Below are positions 53,899 through 62,693 of a stretch of DNA of 64,000 nt, one piece after another (the first letter of the stretch is position 1; every line of letters starts with the position of its first letter). The notes under the pieces are model-generated. The model did not search any database and had not been told where the DNA came from. It was given only the letters and a program-made list of their open reading frames with translations. Location of the stretch: NCBI GenBank assembly GCA_947454485.1, contig CANGJJ010000001.1, positions 1 through 64,000 of the forward strand. The letters are read 5' to 3'. The DNA comes from Beijerinckiaceae bacterium (GTDB lineage Bacteria > Pseudomonadota > Alphaproteobacteria > Rhizobiales > Beijerinckiaceae). The position numbers and the translations under genes were made by a program.

Positions 53899-54965
53899 GC
53901 GAGCCCAAGCGCATTTTGGTTACGGGCGGAGCTGGTTTCATTGGCTCTGCGTTGGTGCGCCATCTTATCAATCACACGCCTCATCAGGTGCTCGTCTTCG
54001 ACAAGCTGACTTATGCAGGCCATTTGTCGTCACTTGAAACTGTCGCCAAGAGCGAGCGCTACCAATTTGTGAAAGCCGATATTTGTGATGCTTCTGCTGT
54101 GGCAGATGCTATCGCCCGTTTTAGTCCCGATGTGATCGCCCATTTGGCGGCTGAATCCCATGTCGATCGCTCGATTGACGGGCCGCAGGCTTTTATCGAG
54201 ACAAATATTGTTGGCACAGCGACCTTGCTGCAAGCAGCGCGGCATCATCATGAGCGCCTACCGCAGGCACGGCGAGATAGCTTTCGGTTCCATCATGTCT
54301 CGACCGATGAAGTCTTTGGTGCTTTGGGCAGCGAAGGTTATTTCACTGAGGAGACAGCCTATGATCCGCGCTCTCCTTATTCGGCCTCCAAAGCTGGCTC
54401 AGATCATTTGGTGCGCGCTTGGTGGCACACCTATGGCCTGCCCGTCACATTGACCAATTGCTCGAATAATTACGGCCCCTATCACTATCCTGAAAAGCTC
54501 ATCCCTTTGATGATCGTGAAAGCTCTGGCGGGTGAATCCCTGCCGGTCTATGGGCGCGGCGAGAATGTGCGCGATTGGCTTTATGTGGATGACCACGCGC
54601 GGGCCATCGAGCTTGTTTTTTCGCAGGGCAAGCCGGGCTCCACATATAATGTTGGTGGCCGCGCCGAGCAGCGCAATCTTGATGTCGTTGAAACACTCTG
54701 TCGCTTGCTTGATCAGTTGCGCCCGCGCGCTGATGGTAAATCTTATGCGACGCAGATCAGCTTTGTGACGGACCGGCCGGGGCATGATTTCCGTTATGCA
54801 ATCGACTGTAGTTTGATCGAGCGCGAACTTGGATGGCGCTCGCAAGAGAGCTTTGACAGCGGGCTTGAAAAGACCGTGTCCTGGTTCTTGCACAATGAAG
54901 CTTGGTGGCGTCCGATCTTGGCGCTGAGTGATGCAGGCCGCCGTTTGGGATTAACGCGCGCATGA
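53895..54965 (+). CDS. rfbB: dTDP-glucose 4,6-dehydratase
   Basis: The protein has 356 residues. It is an extended SDR with NAD motif [28 protein letters not shown], the catalytic STDEVFG (Asp-Glu pair) and [12 protein letters not shown] (Tyr-Lys). It forms the 4-keto-6-deoxy sugar from dTDP-glucose. It overlaps rfbC and rfbD by four bases each. Confidence 0.96.
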   Translation: MSEPKRILVTGGAGFIGSALVRHLINHTPHQVLVFDKLTYAGHLSSLETVAKSERYQFVKADICDASAVADAIARFSPDVIAHLAAESHVDRSIDGPQAFIETNIVGTATLLQAARHHHERLPQARRDSFRFHHVSTDEVFGALGSEGYFTEETAYDPRSPYSASKAGSDHLVRAWWHTYGLPVTLTNCSNNYGPYHYPEKLIPLMIVKALAGESLPVYGRGENVRDWLYVDDHARAIELVFSQGKPGSTYNVGGRAEQRNLDVVETLCRLLDQLRPRADGKSYATQISFVTDRPGHDFRYAIDCSLIERELGWRSQESFDSGLEKTVSWFLHNEAWWRPILALSDAGRRLGLTRA

Positions 54966-55837
54966 AGCCTTGTCTCATCACCGGCGGCGAGGGGCAGTTG
55001 GGTCTCGCCTTGCAAAAAGTAGCGCATGAGACAGGCTTGTCTTATGTCGCTCCCAAGCGCGACGAGCTCGATCTTGCAAGTGATGCCTCGATCCTACAGC
55101 AGGTCGATGCGCAAGACTGGTCCTGCATCATCAATGCTGCAGCTTATACCGCGGTTGATAAAGCAGAGAGCGAAGCCGCACTCGCCCATCGTATCAATGG
55201 TGAAGCGGTTGGAACTTTGGCGCGTGCAGCGGCGGTACGTGATATCCCGCTGATTCACATCTCCACTGATTATGTTTTCTCTGGCGATACGGATCGCCCC
55301 TATCGCGTGGATGATGTCACAGGCCCGATCAATGTCTATGGCGCCTCGAAACTCGCGGGTGAAGAGGCTGCGCGTGCCGCTGGCGGCCGCTGTGTCATCT
55401 TGCGCACGTCATGGGTGGTCAGTCCGTGGCGACAAAATTTCGTCAAGACCATGCTGCGATTGGCTGCTGAGCGCCCGCATCTGCGCATCGTGGGTGATCA
55501 GTACGGCTCTATGACCTCAGCAGAAGATCTCGCCCGCGCGGTCTGGTTGATCGCCATGCGTCTTGCCGATGGCCATGCGCAAAGCGGGACATTTCACTTC
55601 GCCAATCAGGGTGAACTCAGCTGGGCAGAGCTTGCGAGTGAGGTTTTTCGTTTGAGCGCTGCGCGTGGCGGGCCTTCAGCCAGTGTTGAGCCTATCGCCA
55701 CTAGCGATTATCCCACACCGGCTCGCCGCCCACACAATTCGCGGCTCGATCTATCGGCGCTGAAGCCTGCTTTTGATCTTACTCCGCGCCCTTGGCGCGC
55801 CGCGCTCAGTGACATCATCGCGCAGCTCATTCCATAA
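54962..55837 (+). CDS. rfbD: dTDP-4-dehydrorhamnose reductase
   Basis: The protein has 291 residues. SDR features are [36 protein letters not shown] and [11 protein letters not shown]. It completes dTDP-L-rhamnose using NADPH. The usual fourth gene (rfbA, thymidylyltransferase) is not in the window, so it must lie elsewhere on the genome. Confidence 0.95.
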   Translation: MKPCLITGGEGQLGLALQKVAHETGLSYVAPKRDELDLASDASILQQVDAQDWSCIINAAAYTAVDKAESEAALAHRINGEAVGTLARAAAVRDIPLIHISTDYVFSGDTDRPYRVDDVTGPINVYGASKLAGEEAARAAGGRCVILRTSWVVSPWRQNFVKTMLRLAAERPHLRIVGDQYGSMTSAEDLARAVWLIAMRLADGHAQSGTFHFANQGELSWAELASEVFRLSAARGGPSASVEPIATSDYPTPARRPHNSRLDLSALKPAFDLTPRPWRAALSDIIAQLIP

Positions 55838-55842
55838 ATATA

Positions 55843-55868
55843 AACGCGCGCCACAGGGGCGCGCGTTG
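55843..55868. terminator. Hairpin between convergent rfbD and Bug-receptor genes
   Basis: The stem ACGCGCGCC pairs with GGCGCGCGT across a short loop. The T-run is weak, so it is a probable but not certain terminator. Confidence 0.55.
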
Positions 55869-55891
55869 GTGTGCTCTATGTGGTCTAGTGC

Positions 55892-56857
55892 TTAGTCAGC
55901 CAGTTTCATATTTGCTGTCTTGGCGAGATCTTTCCACAATTGCACTTCGCGTTCGACGGCAGTGCCCAGAATATCTGAAGGGCCAACAAAGGCTGTCATG
56001 CCTTGCAGGGCGAGCTTGTCTTTGATCTCTTTCTCGCCGAGCACGTCATTCACCATCTCATTCAGCTTTCTCAGAATGGGTGCAGGTGTTTTGGCGGGTG
56101 CAAAAATACCGACCCACTGAATGGCCTCCACATCAGGATAGCCCGCTTCGACGACGGTCTGCGTATTGGGCGTGCGTGGGTCACGCTGACCACCTCCCAG
56201 CGCCACAGCGCGAATGGCGCCAGCTTCAATCTGCGGCAAAGTCACCTGACCTGACAGGACAGAGAAATCGACATCGCCTTGCACGAGCGCCTGTAAAGCA
56301 GGCGAGCCACCCCGGAAGGGGACGTGGGTGATCTTGACGCCAGCTTTCAGATTGAACAATTCGGCAATGAACTGGGTCTGGCTGCCAAAGCCGGGCGAGG
56401 AATAGTTGAGGCCGCCGGGCTTGCTCTTGGCCAAGGCGACGAGCTCGGGCAGTGTTTTGGCTGCGACCTTGCTATTGACGACAAAGAGCATCGGGTCGCG
56501 CGCGATCATGGCGATAGGCGCGAAGTCTTTCACAGTATCATAGGACAGATTGGGATTGACCGCAGGTGCGACGGCATGTGAGGAGGCCACTACCATCAAT
56601 GTGTGGCCATCTGCATCGGCGCGCGCGACGGCCTGCGTCCCCACAGCTCCGCCTGCACCGCTGCGATTGTCGATGACGATGGATTTGCCCAAGCGCTTTT
56701 CGAGTTCGGGCTGCAGCAAGCGTGCAGCCGCATCAACAATGCCACCGGGCGGAAAAGGCACAATGATCTGCACCTGCTTGGTGGGATAGTCCTGCGCCAT
56801 TGCTGCGCTGCCAAGGCAGATAAGCCCTGCAAGCGCGCGAACCACGGTCGCCTTCAT
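55892..56857 (-). CDS. Bug-family (TTT) solute-binding protein
   Basis: The protein has 321 residues. A signal peptide (VRALAGLICLGSAAMA) is followed by the classical Bug motifs YPTKQVQIIVPFPPGG, VIDNRSGAGGAVGTQAVARA and HVPFRGGSPALQALVQGDVD (segments). It would deliver a carboxylate to a TctAB permease that is not encoded nearby. It is divergent from another Bug gene at 57,034. Confidence 0.9.
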   Translation of the reverse strand: MKATVVRALAGLICLGSAAMAQDYPTKQVQIIVPFPPGGIVDAAARLLQPELEKRLGKSIVIDNRSGAGGAVGTQAVARADADGHTLMVVASSHAVAPAVNPNLSYDTVKDFAPIAMIARDPMLFVVNSKVAAKTLPELVALAKSKPGGLNYSSPGFGSQTQFIAELFNLKAGVKITHVPFRGGSPALQALVQGDVDFSVLSGQVTLPQIEAGAIRAVALGGGQRDPRTPNTQTVVEAGYPDVEAIQWVGIFAPAKTPAPILRKLNEMVNDVLGEKEIKDKLALQGMTAFVGPSDILGTAVEREVQLWKDLAKTANMKLAD

Positions 56858-57033
56858 TCTTCTCCTCCTGAACCCCTGCGCTGCCCGAGCAGCTTTGCTT
56901 CCCTTGCCTTTACCGCAAGTTTGACCAGACGCGAACAGTCCATGTGCTCTTCACATGAAAATGAGCGGCGTTGTGGGCAAGTCTGCGCAAGATGGGCTAG
57001 TCTGTAGATCAGAATTCAAATGGGGAGCGGTGA

Positions 57034-58005
57034 ATGATGACCATGTTGCGATGGGCAGCTGTGGCACTTGCGGCGGGCTTGATGACAGCGCCAGCGAGCG
57101 CCCAAACTTGGCCCCAGCGTCAGATCAAATTGCTCATTCCGCTCGCCCCCGGCAGCGCCGTCGATACGGTCGCCCGCCTTGTGGCCGAAAAGATGAGCGA
57201 TGATTTGGGCCAGCCCATTGTGGTTGAGAACCAGCCCGGTGCGGCCGGCCTTCTGGGCATGCGCGCGGGTGCCCGCGCTGAGCCTGACGGCTACACAATT
57301 CTGGCAGTCAACGACAGCATCACCACCATGCTGCCCAATCTAAAGCCGGACGCTGGCTATGATCCGCTCACCGACTTCGTACCCATCACACAAATGGCGG
57401 CCATTAATTTCGGATTTGTCGCGCATCCAACATTTGGCCCATCGAATATTCGCGAGCTGATCGCTCTGGCTAAAGCCAAGCCCAATGAAGTGGACTTTGC
57501 CTCAGGCGGTTTAGGCTCGCCCCAGCATGTCGCGATGGAACTCTTCATGTGGAAGACGGGCACGCGCATGAATCACACGCCCTATCGCGGCGTCACCTTT
57601 GCCTTCAATGATGTGCTGGCGGGCCATGTTCCCACGATGATCGTTGGCTTTCCTGCGCCCAATCAACATGTGCCATCTGGCAAGATGAAACTGCTGGCCG
57701 TGACCTCGGCGCAGCGCTCCAAAGTCTTTCCTGATGTACCGACCGTTGCAGAACAGGGCGTGGAGGGTTTTGAATTCTCGACCTGGGCCGGTCTGGTTGC
57801 GCCCGCGCGCACGCCCTCAGCCATTGTCGATCGCTTGAATGAGGCGGCTGTCAAAGCGCTGCGTGATCCAGCTCTGAACCGCAAGCTTACCGATCTTGGT
57901 TATGATGTCAGAGGCACCAAGCCAGCCGAATTTTCAGAGGCGATCCGTAGCGGTTTGCAAAAATATAACGAGCTGATCAAAGCGGTGAAGATCAAAATCG
58001 ACTAA
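57034..58005 (+). CDS. Bug-family (TTT) solute-binding protein
   Basis: The protein has 323 residues. A signal peptide (RWAAVALAAGLMTAPASA) precedes WPQRQIKLLIPLAPGSAVDTVARL and VVENQPGAAGLLGMRAGARA (segments). It is divergent from the Bug gene at 55,892 and convergent with a further one at 58,041. ATG codons at 57,034 and 57,037 are adjacent; the first is used here. A bidirectional terminator lies between it and the next gene. Confidence 0.9.
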   Translation: MMTMLRWAAVALAAGLMTAPASAQTWPQRQIKLLIPLAPGSAVDTVARLVAEKMSDDLGQPIVVENQPGAAGLLGMRAGARAEPDGYTILAVNDSITTMLPNLKPDAGYDPLTDFVPITQMAAINFGFVAHPTFGPSNIRELIALAKAKPNEVDFASGGLGSPQHVAMELFMWKTGTRMNHTPYRGVTFAFNDVLAGHVPTMIVGFPAPNQHVPSGKMKLLAVTSAQRSKVFPDVPTVAEQGVEGFEFSTWAGLVAPARTPSAIVDRLNEAAVKALRDPALNRKLTDLGYDVRGTKPAEFSEAIRSGLQKYNELIKAVKIKID

Positions 58006-58011
58006 TAAAAA

Positions 58012-58035
58012 GGGGCGCTCAAGGCGCCCCTTTTC
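58012..58035. terminator. Bidirectional terminator between two Bug-receptor genes
   Basis: The stem GGGGCGC/GCGCCCC is flanked by an A-run on the left and a T-run on the right, so it should terminate both convergent genes. Confidence 0.88.
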
Positions 58036-58040
58036 ATTTC

Positions 58041-58994
58041 TTAATCGGTGCCAGCGCCAGCAGCTTTCACAACCGCTTTCATGGATTCAAAATTATCCGT
58101 GAGAAGCTGGTTGAACTGCGCAGGCGTCATATGTTTGGGCTCGATGCCCTGTGCATCAATCTTTTCAGCAATAGATGGATTGGCGAGGATTTTGCCAACC
58201 GCTGCATTGATGCGCGCTGTCACATCAGCCGGCATATTGGCGGGACCGAGCAGACCGAACCAGGATGTGAACTCAAAGCCCGGCAAGCCGCTCTCATCAA
58301 CAGTGGGCACATTCGGCAAAGATGCGATGCGTTGCTTGGAGACGACCGCCAGAAGACGAATGGCAGGATTGGCCACAAAGGCCTGCGAGCCAAGCGTTGG
58401 CACGATCAGGATCTGCGTCTCGCCACCCATCAAACTATTCAGCGCTTCTGCCGTGCTCTTGAAAGGCACATGCACAACCTCAATCCCCGCACGCGCTGCG
58501 AAATAGGCCATGGCGAGATGGGTGGCGCTGCCAACGCCCGCCGAGGAATAATTGAGCTTGCCGGGATTGGCCTTCGCATAGGCGATCAATTCGGCCACCG
58601 ATTTGGCCGGCAAGGCCGCATTGACGAGGGCGATATAAGCACCCGTGCCGACATGGGCGACGGCGGTGAAATCATTCACCGGATGATAGGCGATCTTGCG
58701 GTCAAGCGCGGCGCTGATCGTATGGCTGGAAGCGCCCATCAGCAAAGTCTGGCCATCAGCTTTGGAGCGCATCACCGCCACAGCGCCAACTGAGCCGCCA
58801 CCACCTGCTCTGTTCTCGATGATGATGGTTTCGCCCAGAATGGTTGAGAGTTCAGGCGCGATGACGCGTGCCAGCACATCCTGACCGCCGCCCGCTGCAA
58901 AAGGTACGATGATGCGCGAGTTTTGTGCTTGCGCAGCGGATGCAAAGCTCAGCGCCATGATCGCGCAAGCCAGACCGGCCAATAATTTTTTCAT
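58041..58994 (-). CDS. Bug-family (TTT) solute-binding protein
   Basis: The protein has 317 residues from the ATG at 58994, which follows AGGGAGG. An upstream frame to 59099 is rejected because it overlaps the amidohydrolase gene. A signal peptide (LLAGLACAIMALSFASAAQA) precedes RIIVPFAAGGGQDVLARVIA and IENRAGGGGSVGAVAVMRS (segments). It lies downstream of the amidohydrolase gene in the same direction with a gap of about 50 bases, suggesting a two-gene unit. Confidence 0.9.
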   Translation of the reverse strand: MKKLLAGLACAIMALSFASAAQAQNSRIIVPFAAGGGQDVLARVIAPELSTILGETIIIENRAGGGGSVGAVAVMRSKADGQTLLMGASSHTISAALDRKIAYHPVNDFTAVAHVGTGAYIALVNAALPAKSVAELIAYAKANPGKLNYSSAGVGSATHLAMAYFAARAGIEVVHVPFKSTAEALNSLMGGETQILIVPTLGSQAFVANPAIRLLAVVSKQRIASLPNVPTVDESGLPGFEFTSWFGLLGPANMPADVTARINAAVGKILANPSIAEKIDAQGIEPKHMTPAQFNQLLTDNFESMKAVVKAAGAGTD

Positions 58995-59046
58995 TCCATG
59001 TCCTCCCTGAAAAGAGCCACCTCGTTGGGCAGCCCTTCTTGTATGT

Positions 59047-59910
59047 TTATGCAAGTGACGGATAGAGATGCTCTGCGGTCTTGTGGAAGATCCACTCAAG
59101 CTCGTCTTGAGACAAGAAAGCCATCGCCTTCAGGCTCTCGTCAGTGATCAGTTTCAGCGACACATCAGATGTCGGGAAATTCGAGCCCCATGCAATGCGC
59201 GATGCGCCGAACACATCCACCACTTTGCGGAAATAGGGTTCAAAGTCGCCGCCACCTTCCGCGATCATGCGCACATTGCGGATCGTCACCTTGAGATAGA
59301 CATTCTTGTTGCTGGCCAAATCGAACAGGGGCTGCGCTTTGGCATAGGGCGCACCATCACGCGCATCAGGCGAGGCCAGATGATCAAGGATGATGGTGAC
59401 GCGCGGGAAGCGCTCCAGCAGCACGCGCAATTGCGGTATCGCTTGCATATGCATCTGCACGATGACGGGAATGCCAAGCTCCTGCGCACAGTCCCAAGCC
59501 GGGAAGGAGCGCGGATCATCGAGCCATTTGGCCTGTTCTGGCATTGTGCTGCCCGTGGTGAACAAGCGCAGGCAGCACAGACCAAGATCCACCCATTTGC
59601 GGATCATGGCAGGCGCATCAGGCTGCAGCACATCGACGGAAAAGACACCGGCAAAACGCTTCGGGAAAGCACGCACTGCATCCACAACAAGACTGTTGTC
59701 ATAGCCGTAGCAGGTCGAGGCATGAACCAAAGCTGACTTGGCAATGCCCGCCTCATCCATCGCTTTGACCATCTGATCAGGCGTGATCGGACGTTCGCGC
59801 GCCCAATCAGACAAAATGCCGCCGAGCGGTGAGCGCGGATAGCGCCCTTCATCGGGCGAAATCACATGGGGATGGATGTCGATGATTTTGGACGGGGCGG
59901 CGGTCGTCAT
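59047..59910 (-). CDS. Amidohydrolase-family metal-dependent hydrolase
   Basis: The protein has 287 residues from the ATG at 59910. The metal-binding HxH lies in IIDIHPHVIS near the N-terminus. Other TIM-barrel motifs are SALVHASTCYGYDNSLV, VIVQMHMQA, VTIILDHLASPD and IAWGSNFPTSD, the last containing a late ligand region. This amidohydrolase_2 group includes lactonases and decarboxylases of aromatic catabolism. It is followed by a Bug receptor in the same direction. Confidence 0.85.
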   Translation of the reverse strand: MTTAAPSKIIDIHPHVISPDEGRYPRSPLGGILSDWARERPITPDQMVKAMDEAGIAKSALVHASTCYGYDNSLVVDAVRAFPKRFAGVFSVDVLQPDAPAMIRKWVDLGLCCLRLFTTGSTMPEQAKWLDDPRSFPAWDCAQELGIPVIVQMHMQAIPQLRVLLERFPRVTIILDHLASPDARDGAPYAKAQPLFDLASNKNVYLKVTIRNVRMIAEGGGDFEPYFRKVVDVFGASRIAWGSNFPTSDVSLKLITDESLKAMAFLSQDELEWIFHKTAEHLYPSLA

Positions 59911-60384
59911 TGGGGGCGTAAACTCCGGTCTCAGCGCGACTGTAGCGCGACTTTCCTCCCTCCATGTCACGACATGATGGCGCCCCGCAAGCGCCAAGCC
60001 GGAGGTGTGGGCCGAGGTATAATGTATATTAAATCTTTAGCTCGGCTGTTTGCGCGCGAAAAATACAACCTAATACTTGCGATAACTTGACAATTAAGCA
60101 CAGAAAAGCGCCTCAGCCATGACAATATACATGCTCAAAACTGTCACCTTTGCACCACTGCAAGGCCAAAATTAACCATCCTGCGAAAAGGAAACAGGAG
60201 CAAAATTCAAATTAAATAACTGAAATAATTGGAAATTTTGCATGATCTTGTCGTGCTGAAGGTGTTAAATCTCAACACAATTGTAACGACTTACGTTGCA
60301 CAACTTATACCTGAGCGGTACAAGAAGAAGCTGCTTCAGCGACCCCACCAACCGGTTGTGGTCAAGCTTAAGGGAGTATTCTTC
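59911..60384. other. Intergenic region before the holdfast-anchor-like locus
   Basis: The gap is AT-richer than its surroundings and lies between divergent genes. A small inverted repeat TTGCA/TGCAA lies at 60,150-60,163. Probable promoter DNA for the 60,385 gene, but no box can be assigned with confidence. No gene is supported. Confidence 0.5.
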
Positions 60385-62181
60385 ATGATGATCTCAAAGT
60401 ATCTCGGCGCGACAGCCATCATGGCCGCCTTGGCCATGCCGGCCTATGCCCAAACGGTCATAATTCAAGACAACCCCGCGTCTACCCAGTTCTCGGGCAA
60501 CGGTCTGGTCATCGCGCTGCCCGGTACGGTGGTGAATGCGATTGGCGGCCAAGAGGCGGTCAATATCACGACCGGGGTCGGCACAATGGGCGCCTTTGGT
60601 GTCGCGCCTTCTTACACAATTGAACAGATGACGGGCGCACAGTCGACTGGCGCATTGTTCAACCCTCTCGTTGAAATGTCTGCGTTCAACACGATCGCAG
60701 CCATTGGAACAGGCCCCGCCTTGTCCAATGTTGTGGCGGGCGGCAATCAGCTCGCCTCCAACAGCGTCAATGTCGCCAATATTGCACCACAGCCTGCAGG
60801 CACTCTTGATGTCGGCGCGATTGGCCAGTCCGTCGCCAACGCAGGTTTGCTGGCGATCAATACGATGGCCGCAACCGTGCAGAACGGTACTGCCAGTGTC
60901 ATCGGCTCCGATGGTCTTGGCGGCGCAGGCTTCCAGGATGCCTATGGTTCGTTGAACACGGCTGGTGTGCTGGTCTCACGCGTGACCAATCTGAAAGTCG
61001 AGCAAGTGCTCGGTGATGCGAATGTGGTTGTCGCAACCAACAGCGCGATTGCCAATTCCATTGCCTCCGGCATGACCATGATTGATCCGAGCGTGGCTTC
61101 GCTCAATCAGTCCTCTATCGTTGGTGTGAACCAGCTCGCCTTTGCTTCGGCAGGCTATACGCCGACCTCGCCTACATCAGCGACCGTCAATCTGAGCGGT
61201 GCGCAGAATGGTACGACACCGCAGGATGGATTCTTCCCCGATCGCCTGCAGGTCACGATCGGTAACTCCGCTGCCGCTTACACGGGTCCAAACTCGCCTG
61301 ACTACAACATCGGATCGAATGCGCCAGGCAACGGTATCGCCTCCGTAAGTGGTGTGACGCAGAACGCTGGCTTTGGTCTCAACAATGTCAGTGGTGGCGC
61401 TGGTGTGTCTTTGGTGCTCAGCGCAGGTGCTATGCCTGTGGTGGATCCAGGAATGCCAACCTACGGTTTCGCATTCACGCCGGCAGATGGCTTCACGCAG
61501 AGCATTGATGGCACCTTTATCGGCCATTCGCCGATCAACGGTCCCACGCAGCTTGTTTATACGCCTGACGCCAATGTGCTCCCCGGCGTGGTCAACGGCA
61601 TTGCCGCGCGTACCGATGTGGGGACGGCCTCTGTGACGGGTTCGGCGACAACATTGACGCAGGGCTTTGGCCTGCAGCTGAACTCGCTCAGCACTGGCGG
61701 GTCTTTGTCTGGTGTTGCCACTCAGGCAGCTGCGAATATCAATGAAGGCACGGTCTATAGCGGCGGCAATGGTGTGCAGTCTGTGTTGGGCATGGCCAAC
61801 GTGACTGTGGCCAATGCCAATACTGGCACTGCGACCATCACCAATGTGTCGCAGCGCATGGACCAGAGCGTCAATACAGCTGGCGCAGGAACGGGTGCAA
61901 CAAGCCTGACACTGACGCAGCTTGGTGGCAACATTCAGCTCGGCAGCAACAACGTTCAAGTTGCAGCAGCCTCCACCGGTGCCACCATCGCCGGTGCACA
62001 GCAGGTCGCCAATACTGGTTTGAACGTCGCATCGCTTGGTGCGGCTTCGGGCATGATTACGCAGGCTACAACTGGTCCTGTGAATCTGGGTTCGACCAAC
62101 CAGCTTGTCAGCCTGTCTGGCTTCAATGCTTCGACGAGCGGCTTCCAGTCGTCGAGCACCTCGATCAACGTGATCAAGTAA
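60385..62181 (+). CDS. Large secreted Gly/Ala/Asn/Thr-rich protein, HfaD-like candidate
   Basis: The protein has 598 residues from the ATG at 60385, which follows AAGGGAG; the upstream in-frame region lacks similarity. A signal peptide (LGATAIMAALAMPAYA) is followed by a cysteine-free, low-charge sequence of short repeated beta-type units built around Asn, Thr, Ser, Gly and Val (NQLASNSVNVANI, VLGMANVTVANANTG, NNVQVAAASTGATIAG). Composition and position beside HfaA- and HfaB-like genes suggest an exported amyloid-like or holdfast-anchoring adhesin. HfaD identity is inference; a different curli-system substrate is possible. Confidence 0.6.
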   Translation: MMISKYLGATAIMAALAMPAYAQTVIIQDNPASTQFSGNGLVIALPGTVVNAIGGQEAVNITTGVGTMGAFGVAPSYTIEQMTGAQSTGALFNPLVEMSAFNTIAAIGTGPALSNVVAGGNQLASNSVNVANIAPQPAGTLDVGAIGQSVANAGLLAINTMAATVQNGTASVIGSDGLGGAGFQDAYGSLNTAGVLVSRVTNLKVEQVLGDANVVVATNSAIANSIASGMTMIDPSVASLNQSSIVGVNQLAFASAGYTPTSPTSATVNLSGAQNGTTPQDGFFPDRLQVTIGNSAAAYTGPNSPDYNIGSNAPGNGIASVSGVTQNAGFGLNNVSGGAGVSLVLSAGAMPVVDPGMPTYGFAFTPADGFTQSIDGTFIGHSPINGPTQLVYTPDANVLPGVVNGIAARTDVGTASVTGSATTLTQGFGLQLNSLSTGGSLSGVATQAAANINEGTVYSGGNGVQSVLGMANVTVANANTGTATITNVSQRMDQSVNTAGAGTGATSLTLTQLGGNIQLGSNNVQVAAASTGATIAGAQQVANTGLNVASLGAASGMITQATTGPVNLGSTNQLVSLSGFNASTSGFQSSSTSINVIK

Positions 62182-62188
62182 CGACTTT

Positions 62189-62216
62189 GGCGGCGGGCTT
62201 CAATGTCCGCCGCCTT
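62189..62216 (+). terminator. Attenuator or weak terminator hairpin
   Basis: The stem GGCGGCGG/CCGCCGCC has a ten-base loop and is followed by TTCTCTCTTT. It lies between the large protein gene and the HfaA-like gene and may lower downstream expression. Confidence 0.5.
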
Positions 62217-62259
62217 CTCTCTTTGCATGGTTGCGTTTGGCTCGGGCGAGGAAGGTCCA

Positions 62260-62679
62260 ATGATCTCAATTCTCAATTGCCGTCACTTCATCGCCATCGC
62301 AGGACTGTTGATGATGGCGCAAGGCGCGGACGCACAAGGCTGGGGTGAGCAAGCCCCGATGCAATTCAAATATTCCAATCAGGGCATGACGAATGAAGTC
62401 TATCGCCTGCAACTGGGTGCATCTGCTGTTGCAGCGGCCGCTGCTGCGAGCGCAGCCGGTGGTGGGGGTGGTGCAGGCGGGCTTGGTCAAGCCTCCAGCA
62501 ATCTCAACAATGCGGTCCAGATCAACAATAACGCCACTTACAATGTGACCGTTTCTGGCGACAGCAATTATCTAAATTTCGGCGACACGGTGAATGCGCA
62601 GCAGTCCTCATCGGGCACGACGCAATCAAGTTCCAATCAAAGCACGTCTTCTGGCTCGTCCAGCATCCTGAACAAGTGA
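62260..62679 (+). CDS. HfaA-like holdfast anchoring / curlin-type protein
   Basis: The protein has 139 residues from the ATG at 62260, with GAGGAAGG upstream. A signal peptide (FIAIAGLLMMAQGADA) precedes GWGEQAP and an Ala/Gly low-complexity stretch. The core ASSNLNNAVQINNNATYNV then VSGDSNYLNFGD recalls HfaA of Caulobacter in motif and length. The tail is Ser/Gln/Asn-rich and could be amyloid-forming. It lies 14 bases before a CsgG-type gene, the expected partner for its export. Confidence 0.75.
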   Translation: MISILNCRHFIAIAGLLMMAQGADAQGWGEQAPMQFKYSNQGMTNEVYRLQLGASAVAAAAAASAAGGGGGAGGLGQASSNLNNAVQINNNATYNVTVSGDSNYLNFGDTVNAQQSSSGTTQSSSNQSTSSGSSSILNK

Positions 62680-62693
62680 ATGAGGTTGCGACG

